Positions 44,010 through 52,781 of a DNA stretch of 64,000 bases are shown here, in pieces (the first letter of the stretch is position 1; each line of letters opens with the position of its first letter). The notes under the pieces were generated by a model. The model saw nothing but the letters and a program-made list of their open reading frames with translations, did no database searches and was not told the DNA's origin. The translations under genes and the position numbers were made by a program. The DNA is from Phytohabitans aurantiacus (GTDB lineage: Bacteria > Actinomycetota > Actinomycetes > Mycobacteriales > Micromonosporaceae): positions 1 to 64,000 of the forward strand of contig NZ_BSDI01000037.1 in NCBI RefSeq assembly GCF_027923225.1, in the 5' to 3' direction.

Positions 44010-44183
44010 CTAGCGCTCCTTGTCGCGATAGCCGGGGAGCAGTTCGGGGCTTGAGGTCGTGTCCTTCTCGTCCTGCTCCTTCACGACCGGCGGCCGCTCC
44101 ACCGCGCGCACAAAGGCGGACCGCGTGGTCTCGGCGTACTCCTCGTCGGTGGAGAACTCAGGCCACAGGGACGGATTCGACAT
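44010..44183 (-). CDS. 57-aa peptide translationally coupled to the JmjC oxygenase
   Basis: Starts at ATG 44183 with GAGGTG 7-8 nt upstream, stops 2 nt before the oxygenase start. The sequence begins MSNPSLWPEFSTDEEYAETT and ends SSPELLPGYRDKER; it is acidic in its first half, has no signal or membrane segment, and has no Cys. Size, position and tight coupling make it a candidate substrate (hydroxylated peptide) or accessory protein of the oxygenase. Homologues were not checked, so a RiPP-like precursor is only a hypothesis. Confidence 0.6.
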   Translation of the reverse strand: MSNPSLWPEFSTDEEYAETTRSAFVRAVERPPVVKEQDEKDTTSSPELLPGYRDKER

Positions 44184-44353
44184 GGTCGATCACCTCGCGG
44201 TCGGGGTGCGCGGGAATGTCGACACTGTACAGCGCGTGTCCGTTCCATCACCAGAGGTGCCATCGTGGGCGCTCGAACTGTTCAGGTGCGGCATGCAACC
44301 GTCTCGTGAACTCACCGGTGTCTGAAGCATGCACGGTTTAGGGGGAGGGCTCA

Positions 44354-44851
44354 GTGCTGGACGCTGAGGACTTTGACGAGTTCTACCGCAGTACTCGCGT
44401 GCGGGTCAGCGCCTATGTCTATGCGCTGACCGGCGATCTCACCGAAGCGCAGGACGCTACCCAGGACGCGTACGCCCGGGCCTGGGAGCGTTGGGCCAAG
44501 GTGCGCACCTACGACAGTCCGGAGGCGTGGGTGCGGACTGTCGCCCGGAGGTTGGCGACCAACCGGTGGCGCAAGGCGCTGTCCCGCGCGGTCGCCCACC
44601 GGCGACACGGTCTGGTCGAGTCGGTTCCAGGACCGACCGAGAACGTCGTCGCCATCACGGCGGCGCTGCGGCAGATCGTCGAGCCGCAACGGGTCGCCAT
44701 CGTCCTGCACTACTTGATGGGGCTGACGATCGCGCAGGTCGCCCGGGAGACCGGCGTACCCGAAGGCACGGTCAAGGCCCGACTCTCACGCGGACGCGCC
44801 GCACTGTCCGGCCTGTTGAGCATCGACGTCAAGGAGCCGGACCATGCCTGA
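44354..44851 (+). CDS. SigE-family ECF-type sigma factor
   Basis: 165 aa. Region 2 FDEFYRSTRVRVSAYVYALT and DATQDAYARAWERWAKV; region 4 RVAIVLHYLMGLTIAQVARE and GTVKARLSRGRAAL. This length and style match the actinobacterial SigE-like (sigma-70 family) group rather than classic ECF. GTG at 44354 is 5 nt after GGGGGAGG. It overlaps its downstream membrane partner gene by 8 nt, so the two are likely a sigma/anti-sigma or sigma/sensor pair. Confidence 0.93.
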   Translation: MLDAEDFDEFYRSTRVRVSAYVYALTGDLTEAQDATQDAYARAWERWAKVRTYDSPEAWVRTVARRLATNRWRKALSRAVAHRRHGLVESVPGPTENVVAITAALRQIVEPQRVAIVLHYLMGLTIAQVARETGVPEGTVKARLSRGRAALSGLLSIDVKEPDHA

Positions 44852-45728
44852 GCTCGATGAAGTTCTGAGCCCTCTCATCCAATCCACTAGTGAGGTGACT
44901 TTCCAGATGCCATCAGAGATTCGCCGCCGTGGCGAGCGTCGCCGTATCCTGCGGCGGACCGCAGTGACCGGGCTCGTCCTCGTCAGCGTCATCGGTATCG
45001 GTGTGGGGTCGGCGTGGGCGCTGAACGGACCGGCACCAACGCCGGACGTGGCCGTCACGCCCTCGCCCAGCACGCCACCCGCGACGTCGGCCCCACCGAC
45101 CAACCCGCCCACCCACACCACCACCCCGCCTCCCACCACCCCGCCGGCCACCAGCCCGCCGACCGGATCGCCGCGGTCGACCGGCGAACCGGCGACGCCG
45201 CGGTCGATCCCCACGACCGCCATGCTTCGGCCGGCCGACGTCGGATCCGGTTACACCGCCTCGGACGCACAAGAGGGCGACGACCACGGCTCAATCTCGA
45301 TGATGATGAGCTACTGCGGTCAGGGTGACTACACCAACGCCGGCGAGCACCGGGTCGTGAACCGCAAACGCAGCGTGCGCCGCGACGACGAACACTACGT
45401 CCTCGAAGAGGTCAGCGCATACCAGAACACGTGGGCCGCCCGCCACATGGACGACCTACGCGCCGTCCTACCACAATGCACCACCATCGACATCATGGGC
45501 GACCCGAACGCGCGGGCCACTTTCACCGTCGTCGACTCCAACTTCACCGGTGACGAAGCCATCCTGCTCAAGGAAACCCGCAACGGAATCGTCCAGTACC
45601 ACGCGGTGGTACGCCAGGGCAACGTCGAGGCCCGACTGCGTATCCACACCGGGGCAACCCAGAGTCAAGCCCGCGCCATCGTCGTCGCCGCGGCGGCCCG
45701 CCTCTGCAACGCCACACCCACCTGCTGA
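44844..45728 (+). CDS. Membrane-anchored partner of the sigma factor
   Basis: 294 aa. A 35-residue basic cytoplasmic N-terminus (MPSEIRRRGERRRILRRTAV), one membrane helix (about 38-58), a Pro/Thr linker (65-115) and an extracellular domain with paired Cys (SYCGQGDY, LPQCTTID, RLCNATPTC) that looks like a PknH/PknB-type sensor domain. Typical of proteins encoded with SigE-like sigma factors; it may hold the sigma factor or signal to it. A hairpin terminator follows. Confidence 0.82.
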   Translation: MPELDEVLSPLIQSTSEVTFQMPSEIRRRGERRRILRRTAVTGLVLVSVIGIGVGSAWALNGPAPTPDVAVTPSPSTPPATSAPPTNPPTHTTTPPPTTPPATSPPTGSPRSTGEPATPRSIPTTAMLRPADVGSGYTASDAQEGDDHGSISMMMSYCGQGDYTNAGEHRVVNRKRSVRRDDEHYVLEEVSAYQNTWAARHMDDLRAVLPQCTTIDIMGDPNARATFTVVDSNFTGDEAILLKETRNGIVQYHAVVRQGNVEARLRIHTGATQSQARAIVVAAAARLCNATPTC

Positions 45729-45751
45729 CCTGACATCCGACCAGCGGCTCG

Positions 45752-45786
45752 CCGTAGCCCCGCCGGCTAAGCCGGCGGGGCTACGG
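45752..45786 (+). terminator. Perfect 17-bp hairpin terminator
   Basis: CCGTAGCCCCGCCGGCT-A-AGCCGGCGGGGCTACGG; in practice the inner bases form the loop. 24 nt after the sensor stop. Confidence 0.88.
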
Positions 45787-45962
45787 ACGGCGCGCACGGC
45801 CTTCCTCGTGTCGCCACTCCCCCACGGTTGCCCTTGGTCGTGCCGGTACGCTCAACGTCGGTCACGTCTCGTGATCGTAGGAGTGGCCGGCAAAGCGATT
45901 CCGGGCCGGATCTACTTGATTCATCGGCAAGACGCGTCCACAAAGGAGACCGGGAGGACCAG

Positions 45963-46127
45963 GTGGTCCGGCGTCGCATCAGCGATCTCCGGCGCACAAG
46001 GCACGGTTCGTCGCACATCGCTATCGATGACCGCCTACTGCGGGCGAGCTTCATGCTCGCGGTAGTCGCGTCGTTGGCCGCCGGCTTTGTGGCCGCCGTG
46101 CAGTGGAAAATGTCGACGAAGCAGTGA
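45963..46127 (+). CDS. Possible 54-aa single-pass membrane protein
   Basis: GTG at 45963 follows GGGAGG by 5 nt; AAGGAG also lies upstream. The product is basic at its N-terminus (RRRISDLRRTRHGS) and has one membrane helix (LAVVASLAAGFVAAVQW) near the C-terminus. Small proteins of this kind are often missed. No family recognised; the good ribosome site is the main support. Confidence 0.5.
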   Translation: MVRRRISDLRRTRHGSSHIAIDDRLLRASFMLAVVASLAAGFVAAVQWKMSTKQ

Positions 46128-46159
46128 GCCTGGCCAGGCGGGCGCACCGTCGGGGTCGG

Positions 46160-46822
46160 CTATGCGGCGAACAGCTTCCAGTGCCCCTCGGAGACGACCT
46201 CGACGGCGCCGTCGGTCACCTTGATGGCCGTCTGGTCGTCGATTGCGTACGCCGGACCCGCGATCGCTGCCGCCCATCTCTCGGCAGCGGCCATGGTGTT
46301 GTCCGGCAGGAGACCCAGGTGCGGGAAAATCGAGAAGTCGACGACCCCGAGGGCGCTGTCGCCCCCATTGGGCGGCGTCCACTCGACGAAGTCCTCACCG
46401 ATCCGCGGGGTCAGCACCATGCTCCCAGCACTCAACCCCACCCAGACGATGTCCCGCAGCGACGGCAGGAGGTCCGCCAGCCCGGACTGGCGCATCCAGT
46501 GACACAGGTACATCGCATCGCCGCCGGCCACCAGCAGGACGTCAGCCTCCCGGACCCAGGGCAACCACCGTTCCTCGCCGATGCTGGGCAGCGCTGTCAG
46601 CTCGAGGACGCCCAGCGACTTCCAGCCCAGGTCGCACATCGGTAGCGGCGTCTGGCCGGTGATGAAGCGCCAGGCCGAGGCTGGCCCGCACATGGGGTGG
46701 CCGTACTGCGCCGTAGGAACGCACAGGGCACTGGAGTCTGCGATCGGCTTGCCCAACAGGTCTACCAGCGAATCGCGGATGCTCGGGTTCGTGACGCCCG
46801 CGGAGGTGAGAAGAAGCCTCAC
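46160..46822 (-). CDS. Peptidase S51 (dipeptidase E-like) family protein
   Basis: 220 aa from GTG at 46822, 5 nt after AGGAGG. Class I glutamine-amidotransferase-like fold: nucleophile Ser in VGLSAGSMVL, LLVAGGDAMYL and ISN-type strands, His in SIFPHLGL. Peptidase E cleaves N-terminal Asp dipeptides; cyanophycinases are relatives. It lies 3' of a truncated Nudix gene on the same strand. Confidence 0.9.
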   Translation of the reverse strand: MRLLLTSAGVTNPSIRDSLVDLLGKPIADSSALCVPTAQYGHPMCGPASAWRFITGQTPLPMCDLGWKSLGVLELTALPSIGEERWLPWVREADVLLVAGGDAMYLCHWMRQSGLADLLPSLRDIVWVGLSAGSMVLTPRIGEDFVEWTPPNGGDSALGVVDFSIFPHLGLLPDNTMAAAERWAAAIAGPAYAIDDQTAIKVTDGAVEVVSEGHWKLFAA

Positions 46823-46852
46823 GCTTGCCTCCTGTACATAGTGGACGCGTGC

Positions 46853-47135
46853 GAGGATAGTCCGCTGGTCTCGTTTTCATGGCCTTGCGTGTGCTTGCAG
46901 GGCCGAGTGCACGCCTGGCCGCTTGCTCTGGCGTCTCTCGGGCCGGCTTGTATCCGCCCCCCGGCAGGCCCCACAGGGACTGGTCGCCGTAGCTGTGTCG
47001 GACCAGGAGCACTCGGCCAGAGTCGGTTGGATGAACGATGAGCGCTTTCACGCCGTACGTTGTCGGCCTGACGATCCGCCAGTAGACAGCACGGACGCGA
47101 TAGAGCAGCCTGAACGCGAACGGTGGAACCCTCAT
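46853..47135 (-). pseudogene. Truncated Nudix hydrolase
   Basis: The frame from 47135 gives RLLYRVRAVYWRIVRPTTYG, VKALIVHPTDSGRVLLVRHS and GGGYKPARETPEQAARRAL, i.e. a Nudix domain up to the first half of the Nudix box (Gx5Ex7). The rest of the box (REUxEE) is missing; the frame continues with unrelated Lys/Pro-rich residues into the peptidase gene. The 3' part has been deleted. The break is around 46930-46950. Confidence 0.75.
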
Positions 47136-47163
47136 TCAACCATCATCCTTCGCGGAGGCTTGG

Positions 47164-47766
47164 ATGACGCTGGTGCGGGTCCCCACGCGCGGGGGCCTTG
47201 TGAAGCGCCGTCGGCGCGTCCTGGTCGCCGCGGCGCTGGCTGTCATAGTGTGCGCCGTCGGGTATCTGTCTGCGGTCATCGCCCATCGCCTCGATCATGG
47301 CAGCTCATGGTGGCACGGCGCTGACGGGAGCTTCCGCACGGAAGGGCCGAGGGCGGAGCTGCGGTTCGCCTTCGACCCCGGAGGACAGGTCACTTTCGGC
47401 GTGTCCATCCGCAACCCCGGTCCGTGGCCAGTCACGATCACCGGTGTCGCGGTCGATGACGGTCCGGCGGATCACCACGTGTTCAAGATCGCGCATCTGG
47501 CGACAAACCATGCCGACAAGTCGACCGCCGTCGTGTTCGACCCGGCCGCGGCAACACCGTTGCGACCGACGAGGGTCGGGGTCGACATGGAACTGCCGGT
47601 CTTCGTCACGATCACGATTCCGAGCGTGGAGATGGGGTCCGGATCAGGGCTAGCTTTCGAAGACCTCGCGGTCGAGTACGACGTGCTCGGCCTGCCTCGT
47701 CACCAGCGGGTGCCGATGGGCTTCCGATTGTTGATCCACTCCGCAAACGGCCATGTTCCACGCTGA
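47164..47766 (+). CDS. Membrane-anchored extracytoplasmic protein, function unknown
   Basis: 200 aa; ATG at 47164 is 5 nt after GGAGG. A basic start (LVKRRRR) and one membrane helix (LVAAALAVIVCAVGYLSAVI) are followed by an extracellular beta-rich domain (RAELRFAFDPGGQVTFGVSI, VTITGVAVDD), resembling the small immunoglobulin-like or DUF4352-like domains of surface proteins. No conserved catalytic residue seen. Repeat B follows 51 nt after the stop. Confidence 0.72.
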   Translation: MTLVRVPTRGGLVKRRRRVLVAAALAVIVCAVGYLSAVIAHRLDHGSSWWHGADGSFRTEGPRAELRFAFDPGGQVTFGVSIRNPGPWPVTITGVAVDDGPADHHVFKIAHLATNHADKSTAVVFDPAAATPLRPTRVGVDMELPVFVTITIPSVEMGSGSGLAFEDLAVEYDVLGLPRHQRVPMGFRLLIHSANGHVPR

Positions 47767-47816
47767 CTCCGAACGCCGGAAGCCGATAGCGGCGCTGGCG
47801 GGCTGGTTGTGTTGCC

Positions 47817-47875
47817 GCGGAGGGTGAGGCCGCGGGAGCAACGGGCAAGGAGCGCGACGGGCGTCGCGGTAGCTC
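47817..47875 (-). repeat. Repeat B, copy 6 (inverted)
   Basis: GGAGGGTGAGGCCGCGGGAG ... GTCGCGGTAGCTC, reverse orientation, close to the 3' end of the frameshifted membrane gene. Confidence 0.78.
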
Positions 47876-47893
47876 AGAATATTGGCCCTCGGC

Positions 47894-48897
47894 TCAGGAT
47901 GTGCTCGAGTTCCTTATCGGGTCCTTGCTACGTGGGGCGTCAGCCGCGTCGCGGCCCTCGCGGACGACCTTGAGCGCGATGGCAGCCGACAGCAGCCCGA
48001 GGAGCCCGACGATCAAGACGTGGCCGCTGTTCTGTCCACTTTGGCCAATGACGAACCCGGCAGCAGCCGGGGCAGCCGTATACAAGCCACCAATGGCCAC
48101 GACCGACCAGGCCGAACCCACCATCCTGTGCGCCAGCACGCCGATCAACCCCACGATCGCCAAAGACGACACAATGATCGAGGGACCGAGCACCGTCACG
48201 TCCGTCGTGTCGTAGAACATACCGCCGGCAACCGCGAGCCCGGCGACTCCGGCCACGGCGCAGCCAACACCCGCGACCGGTGACAGCGTCCCGCCGCGGT
48301 GGCGAGCCGCCGCGGCACCAAATGCGAGAGCGGCCGTCCCGGCGGCGAGCCAACCCTCGCCCGTCGACCACATGCTGACCAGCGCGGACCCGGCGAGAAG
48401 ACCGGCGGCCACCACGAGCAGCCTGACCGCCGTCACCGGCCGCCTGCCCGCCCCGGCCGAAAGTGCGTCGCCGCTCTCACCAGTCACCATCGCTGGGCGT
48501 TCACCGGCGGCGCGGCCACGACCGGTGAGGCCGCTGCCCAACGCTCCGGCGCCCAACCCCAGCACAGTCACCAATACCCAGGCGCCAACATCACCCGCAT
48601 GGTGTAGTGGTCGCCATCGCTGCGACCACCCGGCAGCGGCGTCACCACCAGATGCACAGCGACAAGCAGGAGTGGCCCAACCACCACCCCGACCAGCGGC
48701 GCACGGTCTGCCCGACGCCTGGCCCACCGGCCCACAAGCGCGGCCGGCAGCAGCGCCGACAGCACGACCATGGTGACCACGTCGGTCTGACCGGGCCAGG
48801 TCGGCGTGAACATCCCCAGCGGATGAACCGGCACGACATAGTCCCGGCCGGCCCGGTGAGGTTCGTAGGTGGCCCCTCGCAGCGAGGCTGTCACCAC
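47894..48897 (-). pseudogene. Frameshifted multi-pass membrane protein gene
   Basis: Two frames together form one plausible protein. The 5' frame (48897 to about 48575) encodes helices around VTMVVLSALLPAALVGRW and VGVVVGPLLLVAVHLVV and runs into a stop at 48568 in PGGRSDGDHYTMRVMLAPGYW. The next frame picks up at AWVLVTVLGLGAGALG (from about 48585) and continues through further helices to 47894. The overlap in the GGCGCCTGGG region marks a one-base frameshift, so this is a pseudogene, a sequencing error or two overlapping genes. It abuts the SARP regulator stop. Confidence 0.65.
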
Positions 48898-51800
48898 AAT
48901 GACCCGTCCCGGCTGGATGCCAGACCGTGGGATTCGAGGGTGAGTTGGGTGGCTTCGGGTACCCCGAGTTCGTGGTAAATCTCCATGGCCTGCCGCAGGT
49001 GGACGAGGGCGGTGGTGGCGTCGTCGAAGCCGATGGCGGCGCGGCCGATGCCCTCCAACGCGTGGGCTTCGGCCAACCGGTGGCGGATGACGCGGGCGAT
49101 CGCGAGGGCTTGGCGGTGGAAGGCCCGCGCCTGCTCGGGGCGTTCGGTGAGTCGGTGCAGCGTGCCGATGTGGTTGAGGGTTTCGGCCTCGTCGTGCGGC
49201 GCCCCGACCTCGCGCAGGATGGTCAGCGCCTGCCGGAGCAGGTCCTCGGCGCTGGGATAGTCTCCGGCGACATACCGCACCGCGGCGAGCTGGGTCAGCA
49301 CGTTCCCCTCGTCGTGCCGGTTGCCGATGGCCCGGTGCAGGTTCAGGGCCTGTCTCAACAGGTCAGCGGCGCCCGAAGGGTTTCCGGTCAATCGCCGCAC
49401 GATCCCGAGTTCGCTCAAGGTGATCGCCTGCCCACGCCGGTTACCGATGGCCTGGTACAGCTTCAGGGCCTGACCCAGCAGGCTGGCCGCGCCGGAAGCG
49501 TCTCCGGTCAACCGCCGCACACGCCCCAACTCCCTGAGCGCGGTCGCCTGACCGCGCTGGTCGCGCAGAACACGATGCAGGTTCAGGGCCCGGCCCAACA
49601 GGTCGGCCGCACCGGGATAATCACCGGCCAGGTACCGGACGACTCCCAGCTCGTGCAGGGTGTTGGCGTTGCCGCGCCGGTCTCCGATGGCGTGGAACAA
49701 CCAAAGGGCCTGACCCAACAGGTCGGCGGCACCGGGATAGTCACCGGTCAACGACCGCACGGTCCCCAGCTCGTGCACGGTGTTGGCGTGTCCGAGCCGG
49801 TCACCGATGGCCCGGTACAGGCTCAAGGCTTGACCCAGCAGGTCGACCGCGCCCGGATAGCTCCCGGCCAGCCGGCGCGCGATACAGAGGTCGTGCAGCG
49901 CGTTGGCGTGGCCGCGCTGGTCGCCGCTTTGTCGGGCGATGGAGGCGGCGGTGTGGTGCAAGTCGATGGCCAGGCTCCACGGCCCGTCGGTGCGCAACAG
50001 GGCGGCGATTCCGGCGATGAGTCCGACGGCGTGCTCGTGTAACCGATGGGTGGTGGTGTGGTGAATACAGGCAAGGAGGTTCGCGCGTTCGGTGCGCAGC
50101 CACGCGGCCGCCTGCTTCCGGTCGTTGAGCTCGGGTGCGGCGGCTGGCTTGGATGTCGGGGAGGCGGCGGAGCGGGTGTGGCGTGTCAGGTAGGCGTCGG
50201 CGCGGGTGGCGGTGTGCTGGTAGTAGTCCAACAAGTTCGCAAGCGCCTGGTCACGCATTTCCGGTGGGTCGCGGATGGTGGCTTGGGCGTGGGCGTAGTC
50301 GCGGACGAGGTCGTGCATCCGGTAGCGGCGATAGGTTGGCTCGCCGAGCAGATGGTCGTTGTTCAGCGCGTCCAGCTCTTCCAACGCCCGCTCGTAGGAA
50401 ACGCCGGTGAGGGCCGCGGCGGCGTAACCGTCGATGTCGCTTCCGGGGTGCAGACCCAGCAGACGGAAGAAGCGCTGCCGAGGCTCGGGCAGGTGGTGAT
50501 ACGACAGGTCGAACGCGGCTTTGACGGTGTGCTGTTCACCGGTAGCGGTCAGCCGCCGCCCCCGAATCTCCGCGACGAGCTGCGTCAGTGTCCAGGTGGG
50601 ATGCCGGGTGTAGAGGCTGGCGATGATGGCGATCGCCAACGGCAAATGCCCACACACCTCCACCACATCTCTGACGGCGTCCGCCTGCGACTGGGCTCGC
50701 GGCGCCAATCGCGTGAACATGGCGATGGCGTCGATCGCGGGCAGGAGGTCCAGAAGCAGGTGGGTGGCGGTCAGATCGGCCAGCTGGCGCCGGGAGGTGA
50801 CCAGGACCAGACAATCCGGGGTACCCGGGAGCAGCGGGGTGATCTGGTCGGTGCTGGCGGCGTTGTCCAACACGACGAGAGTGCGAGAACCAGCCAGACG
50901 ATCGCGCCACATCGCGGCCCGTCCGTCGAGGCTGTCGGGCAGGTGACGTGGATCCACACCGTCGGCGATGAGCAGATCGGCCAAAGCGTCGGCCGGCGCG
51001 GTAGGTGGCTGGTCAGGGGTGTGGGCGTGCAGGTCGATGAAGACTTGCCGATCCGGGAAGCGGCCAGCGAGTTCGTGCGCCGCGTGAATCGCCAGGGCGG
51101 TTTTGCCGACGCCGGGCATGCCGTCGATGGCGTGGATGGCCACCACACCACCTTGCCGGGCCGCGTCGGTCACGGCGGTGATGTCAGCGAGTTCGCGGGT
51201 GCGTCCGATGAACGTGATCGTGTCGGCCGGCAGGGTGAACCGCACTGCCCGACGGGGCTCCGCCACCGGAGGCTGCGCCGCGGGTCGCGGACTCGTGCCG
51301 CCAGCCAGGATCTCCCGCTGTAGGCGTTGGAGGTCGGGTCCGGGTTCAAGGCCGAGTTCGCTGACGAGGATCCGGCGGCCCTCGTGGAAGACGGCCAGCG
51401 CCTCCGCGGGCTGGCCACACCGGGACAGGGCGAGCATGAGCTGGCCGCGCAGCCGCTGCCGCAGCGGATTTCCGGCGACCAGTTCCGTCAGCTCCGCGAC
51501 CAGGTCACCGTGCCGCGCCAGGAGCAGGTCGGCCTCGACCCGATCCTCCACAGCCGACAGTCGCCGTTGCTCCAACCTGTTCTGCCGCTCGACCAACATG
51601 TCACAGCCGGCGGCGACATCCTCCAACGCCGGGCCGCGCCACAGCGCCAATGCCTGACGGAGGAGCTCGGCCGCTTGGCCAGGATCTCCCGCCGCCCGTC
51701 GCTCACGAGCCTGCCCGACCAGGCGGTCGAAATGGTGCAGGTCCAGCTCATCTGCAGCCACCCGCAACCGGTATCCAGGTGCGCGAAACACCAGCCGATC

Positions 51801-52058
51801 CCGCACGGTCGACCCCACACCACCGTCGGCTTCATCCAGCAACCGGCGCAGCTGAGAGACGCGGACCTGAAGCCCTCGCCGAGAACCCCGCGGCGGCTTG
51901 CGCTCACCCCACAACAGAGTCGTCAACTGCTCGACCGTCACCGTCCGGTTGGCGTGCAGCAGAAGCAAGGCCAGCAACGCCCGGCGCTGCCACCCACCCA
52001 ACGGAATCTGGCCATCCGTGGACCACGCCTGCACCGCACCGAGCAAACGGAAATCCAT
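48891..52058 (-). CDS. SARP-NB-ARC-TPR transcriptional regulator (AfsR-like)
   Basis: 1055 aa. Order: OmpR-like winged helix (1-95: ALLALLLLHANRTVTVEQLT), BTAD activation domain (96-240: ADELDLHHFDRLVGQARERR), NB-ARC ATPase (about 275-520: Walker A GMPGVGKTA, Walker B TLVVLDNA) and a C-terminal array of TPR repeats of about 40 residues (620-1030, e.g. ADLLGQALSLYRAIGDRLGH, many near-identical). AfsR-type proteins integrate phosphorylation or metabolic signals and activate antibiotic or developmental genes by binding 11-bp-spaced direct repeats. Such repeats precede the divergent gene at 52245. Confidence 0.95.
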   Translation of the reverse strand: MDFRLLGAVQAWSTDGQIPLGGWQRRALLALLLLHANRTVTVEQLTTLLWGERKPPRGSRRGLQVRVSQLRRLLDEADGGVGSTVRDRLVFRAPGYRLRVAADELDLHHFDRLVGQARERRAAGDPGQAAELLRQALALWRGPALEDVAAGCDMLVERQNRLEQRRLSAVEDRVEADLLLARHGDLVAELTELVAGNPLRQRLRGQLMLALSRCGQPAEALAVFHEGRRILVSELGLEPGPDLQRLQREILAGGTSPRPAAQPPVAEPRRAVRFTLPADTITFIGRTRELADITAVTDAARQGGVVAIHAIDGMPGVGKTALAIHAAHELAGRFPDRQVFIDLHAHTPDQPPTAPADALADLLIADGVDPRHLPDSLDGRAAMWRDRLAGSRTLVVLDNAASTDQITPLLPGTPDCLVLVTSRRQLADLTATHLLLDLLPAIDAIAMFTRLAPRAQSQADAVRDVVEVCGHLPLAIAIIASLYTRHPTWTLTQLVAEIRGRRLTATGEQHTVKAAFDLSYHHLPEPRQRFFRLLGLHPGSDIDGYAAAALTGVSYERALEELDALNNDHLLGEPTYRRYRMHDLVRDYAHAQATIRDPPEMRDQALANLLDYYQHTATRADAYLTRHTRSAASPTSKPAAAPELNDRKQAAAWLRTERANLLACIHHTTTHRLHEHAVGLIAGIAALLRTDGPWSLAIDLHHTAASIARQSGDQRGHANALHDLCIARRLAGSYPGAVDLLGQALSLYRAIGDRLGHANTVHELGTVRSLTGDYPGAADLLGQALWLFHAIGDRRGNANTLHELGVVRYLAGDYPGAADLLGRALNLHRVLRDQRGQATALRELGRVRRLTGDASGAASLLGQALKLYQAIGNRRGQAITLSELGIVRRLTGNPSGAADLLRQALNLHRAIGNRHDEGNVLTQLAAVRYVAGDYPSAEDLLRQALTILREVGAPHDEAETLNHIGTLHRLTERPEQARAFHRQALAIARVIRHRLAEAHALEGIGRAAIGFDDATTALVHLRQAMEIYHELGVPEATQLTLESHGLASSRDGSLW

Positions 52059-52146
52059 CCCCCGAGCCCCCGGATCCCAAAGTCAGCGTCGCCGCTCACC
52101 GTAATCGTCAGAGTCAACCATCGATCGGTGCCGTCTGACCAGCGTC

Positions 52147-52175
52147 GTTAGGCGGGCGTTAAGCGTCTGGTGAGC
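52147..52175 (+). promoter_or_regulatory. SARP-type direct repeats, 11-bp period
   Basis: GTTAGGC (52147), GTTAAGC (52158) and GGTGAGC (52169) are heptamers spaced 11 bp apart, the known layout of SARP binding sites, about 70 nt before the start of the secreted-protein gene. The neighbouring SARP is the obvious candidate. Confidence 0.6.
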
Positions 52176-52244
52176 GCGCGCCGCCACGCTGACCTCACCA
52201 GCCGCCCTCGGGGTGGTCACCAAAACAACACGGGAGGAAATCAC

Positions 52245-52781
52245 ATGCCGCGGCTCCTCAAGAGAACGACGATCATCCTCGGATTGATCGTGGCGATGCT
52301 GCTGCCCGGCGTAGCCGCGACGGCCAGTTCCACCGCGACCAGAACCGCCCCCGCCGGTGCCGCAGCCGCCGTGGATACGTGGCTCATCGGTACACCCGTG
52401 TCCGCGGGCTCGGGTCTCTACTGGTTCCCCTGCACCATCCCCAGCCAGCGCACCAACATCATCATCCTCGCCGTACCGTTCGGCGGGCATCCCGTCAACG
52501 ACGACATCAACTGCACCCTCAGCGGTGAGCACGGCTTCGCCGCGCTCATCACCAACTCCAGCACGTCACGCACCGTCAAGGTCTGCAACCACACCTCCGT
52601 GTCGTTCTGGGAGGGCGTCAACGTCGCGAACGCGAGCGGCGGCGCGACCGGCGAGATCCGCTGGTACGAGGACACGCCAGGCGGTGGCTGCTACGTAACG
52701 AACATCAGCTACCCGGTTCGCAAGTTCTACGCGTACTGGGCCGGTAACGGCTCATACTCGCCGTGGGCGCCGCCGTACTAA
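52245..52781 (+). CDS. Small secreted protein next to the SARP regulator
   Basis: 178 aa; ATG at 52245 is 6 nt after GGGAGG. Signal peptide (LLKRTTIILGLIVAMLLPGV). Mature part beta-rich with four Cys (YWFPCTIPSQ, DDINCTLSG, VKVCNHTS, GGGCYVTN). It is the divergent neighbour of the AfsR-like regulator and has 11-bp-spaced repeats in its promoter, so it may be a SARP target. The product is not like AfsS. Function unknown. Confidence 0.78.
   Translation: MPRLLKRTTIILGLIVAMLLPGVAATASSTATRTAPAGAAAAVDTWLIGTPVSAGSGLYWFPCTIPSQRTNIIILAVPFGGHPVNDDINCTLSGEHGFAALITNSSTSRTVKVCNHTSVSFWEGVNVANASGGATGEIRWYEDTPGGGCYVTNISYPVRKFYAYWAGNGSYSPWAPPY

Noticed and set aside
48950..50000. 120-nt direct repeats in DNA
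   Set aside because: They are the coding counterpart of near-identical TPR units in the SARP regulator, not a separate element.
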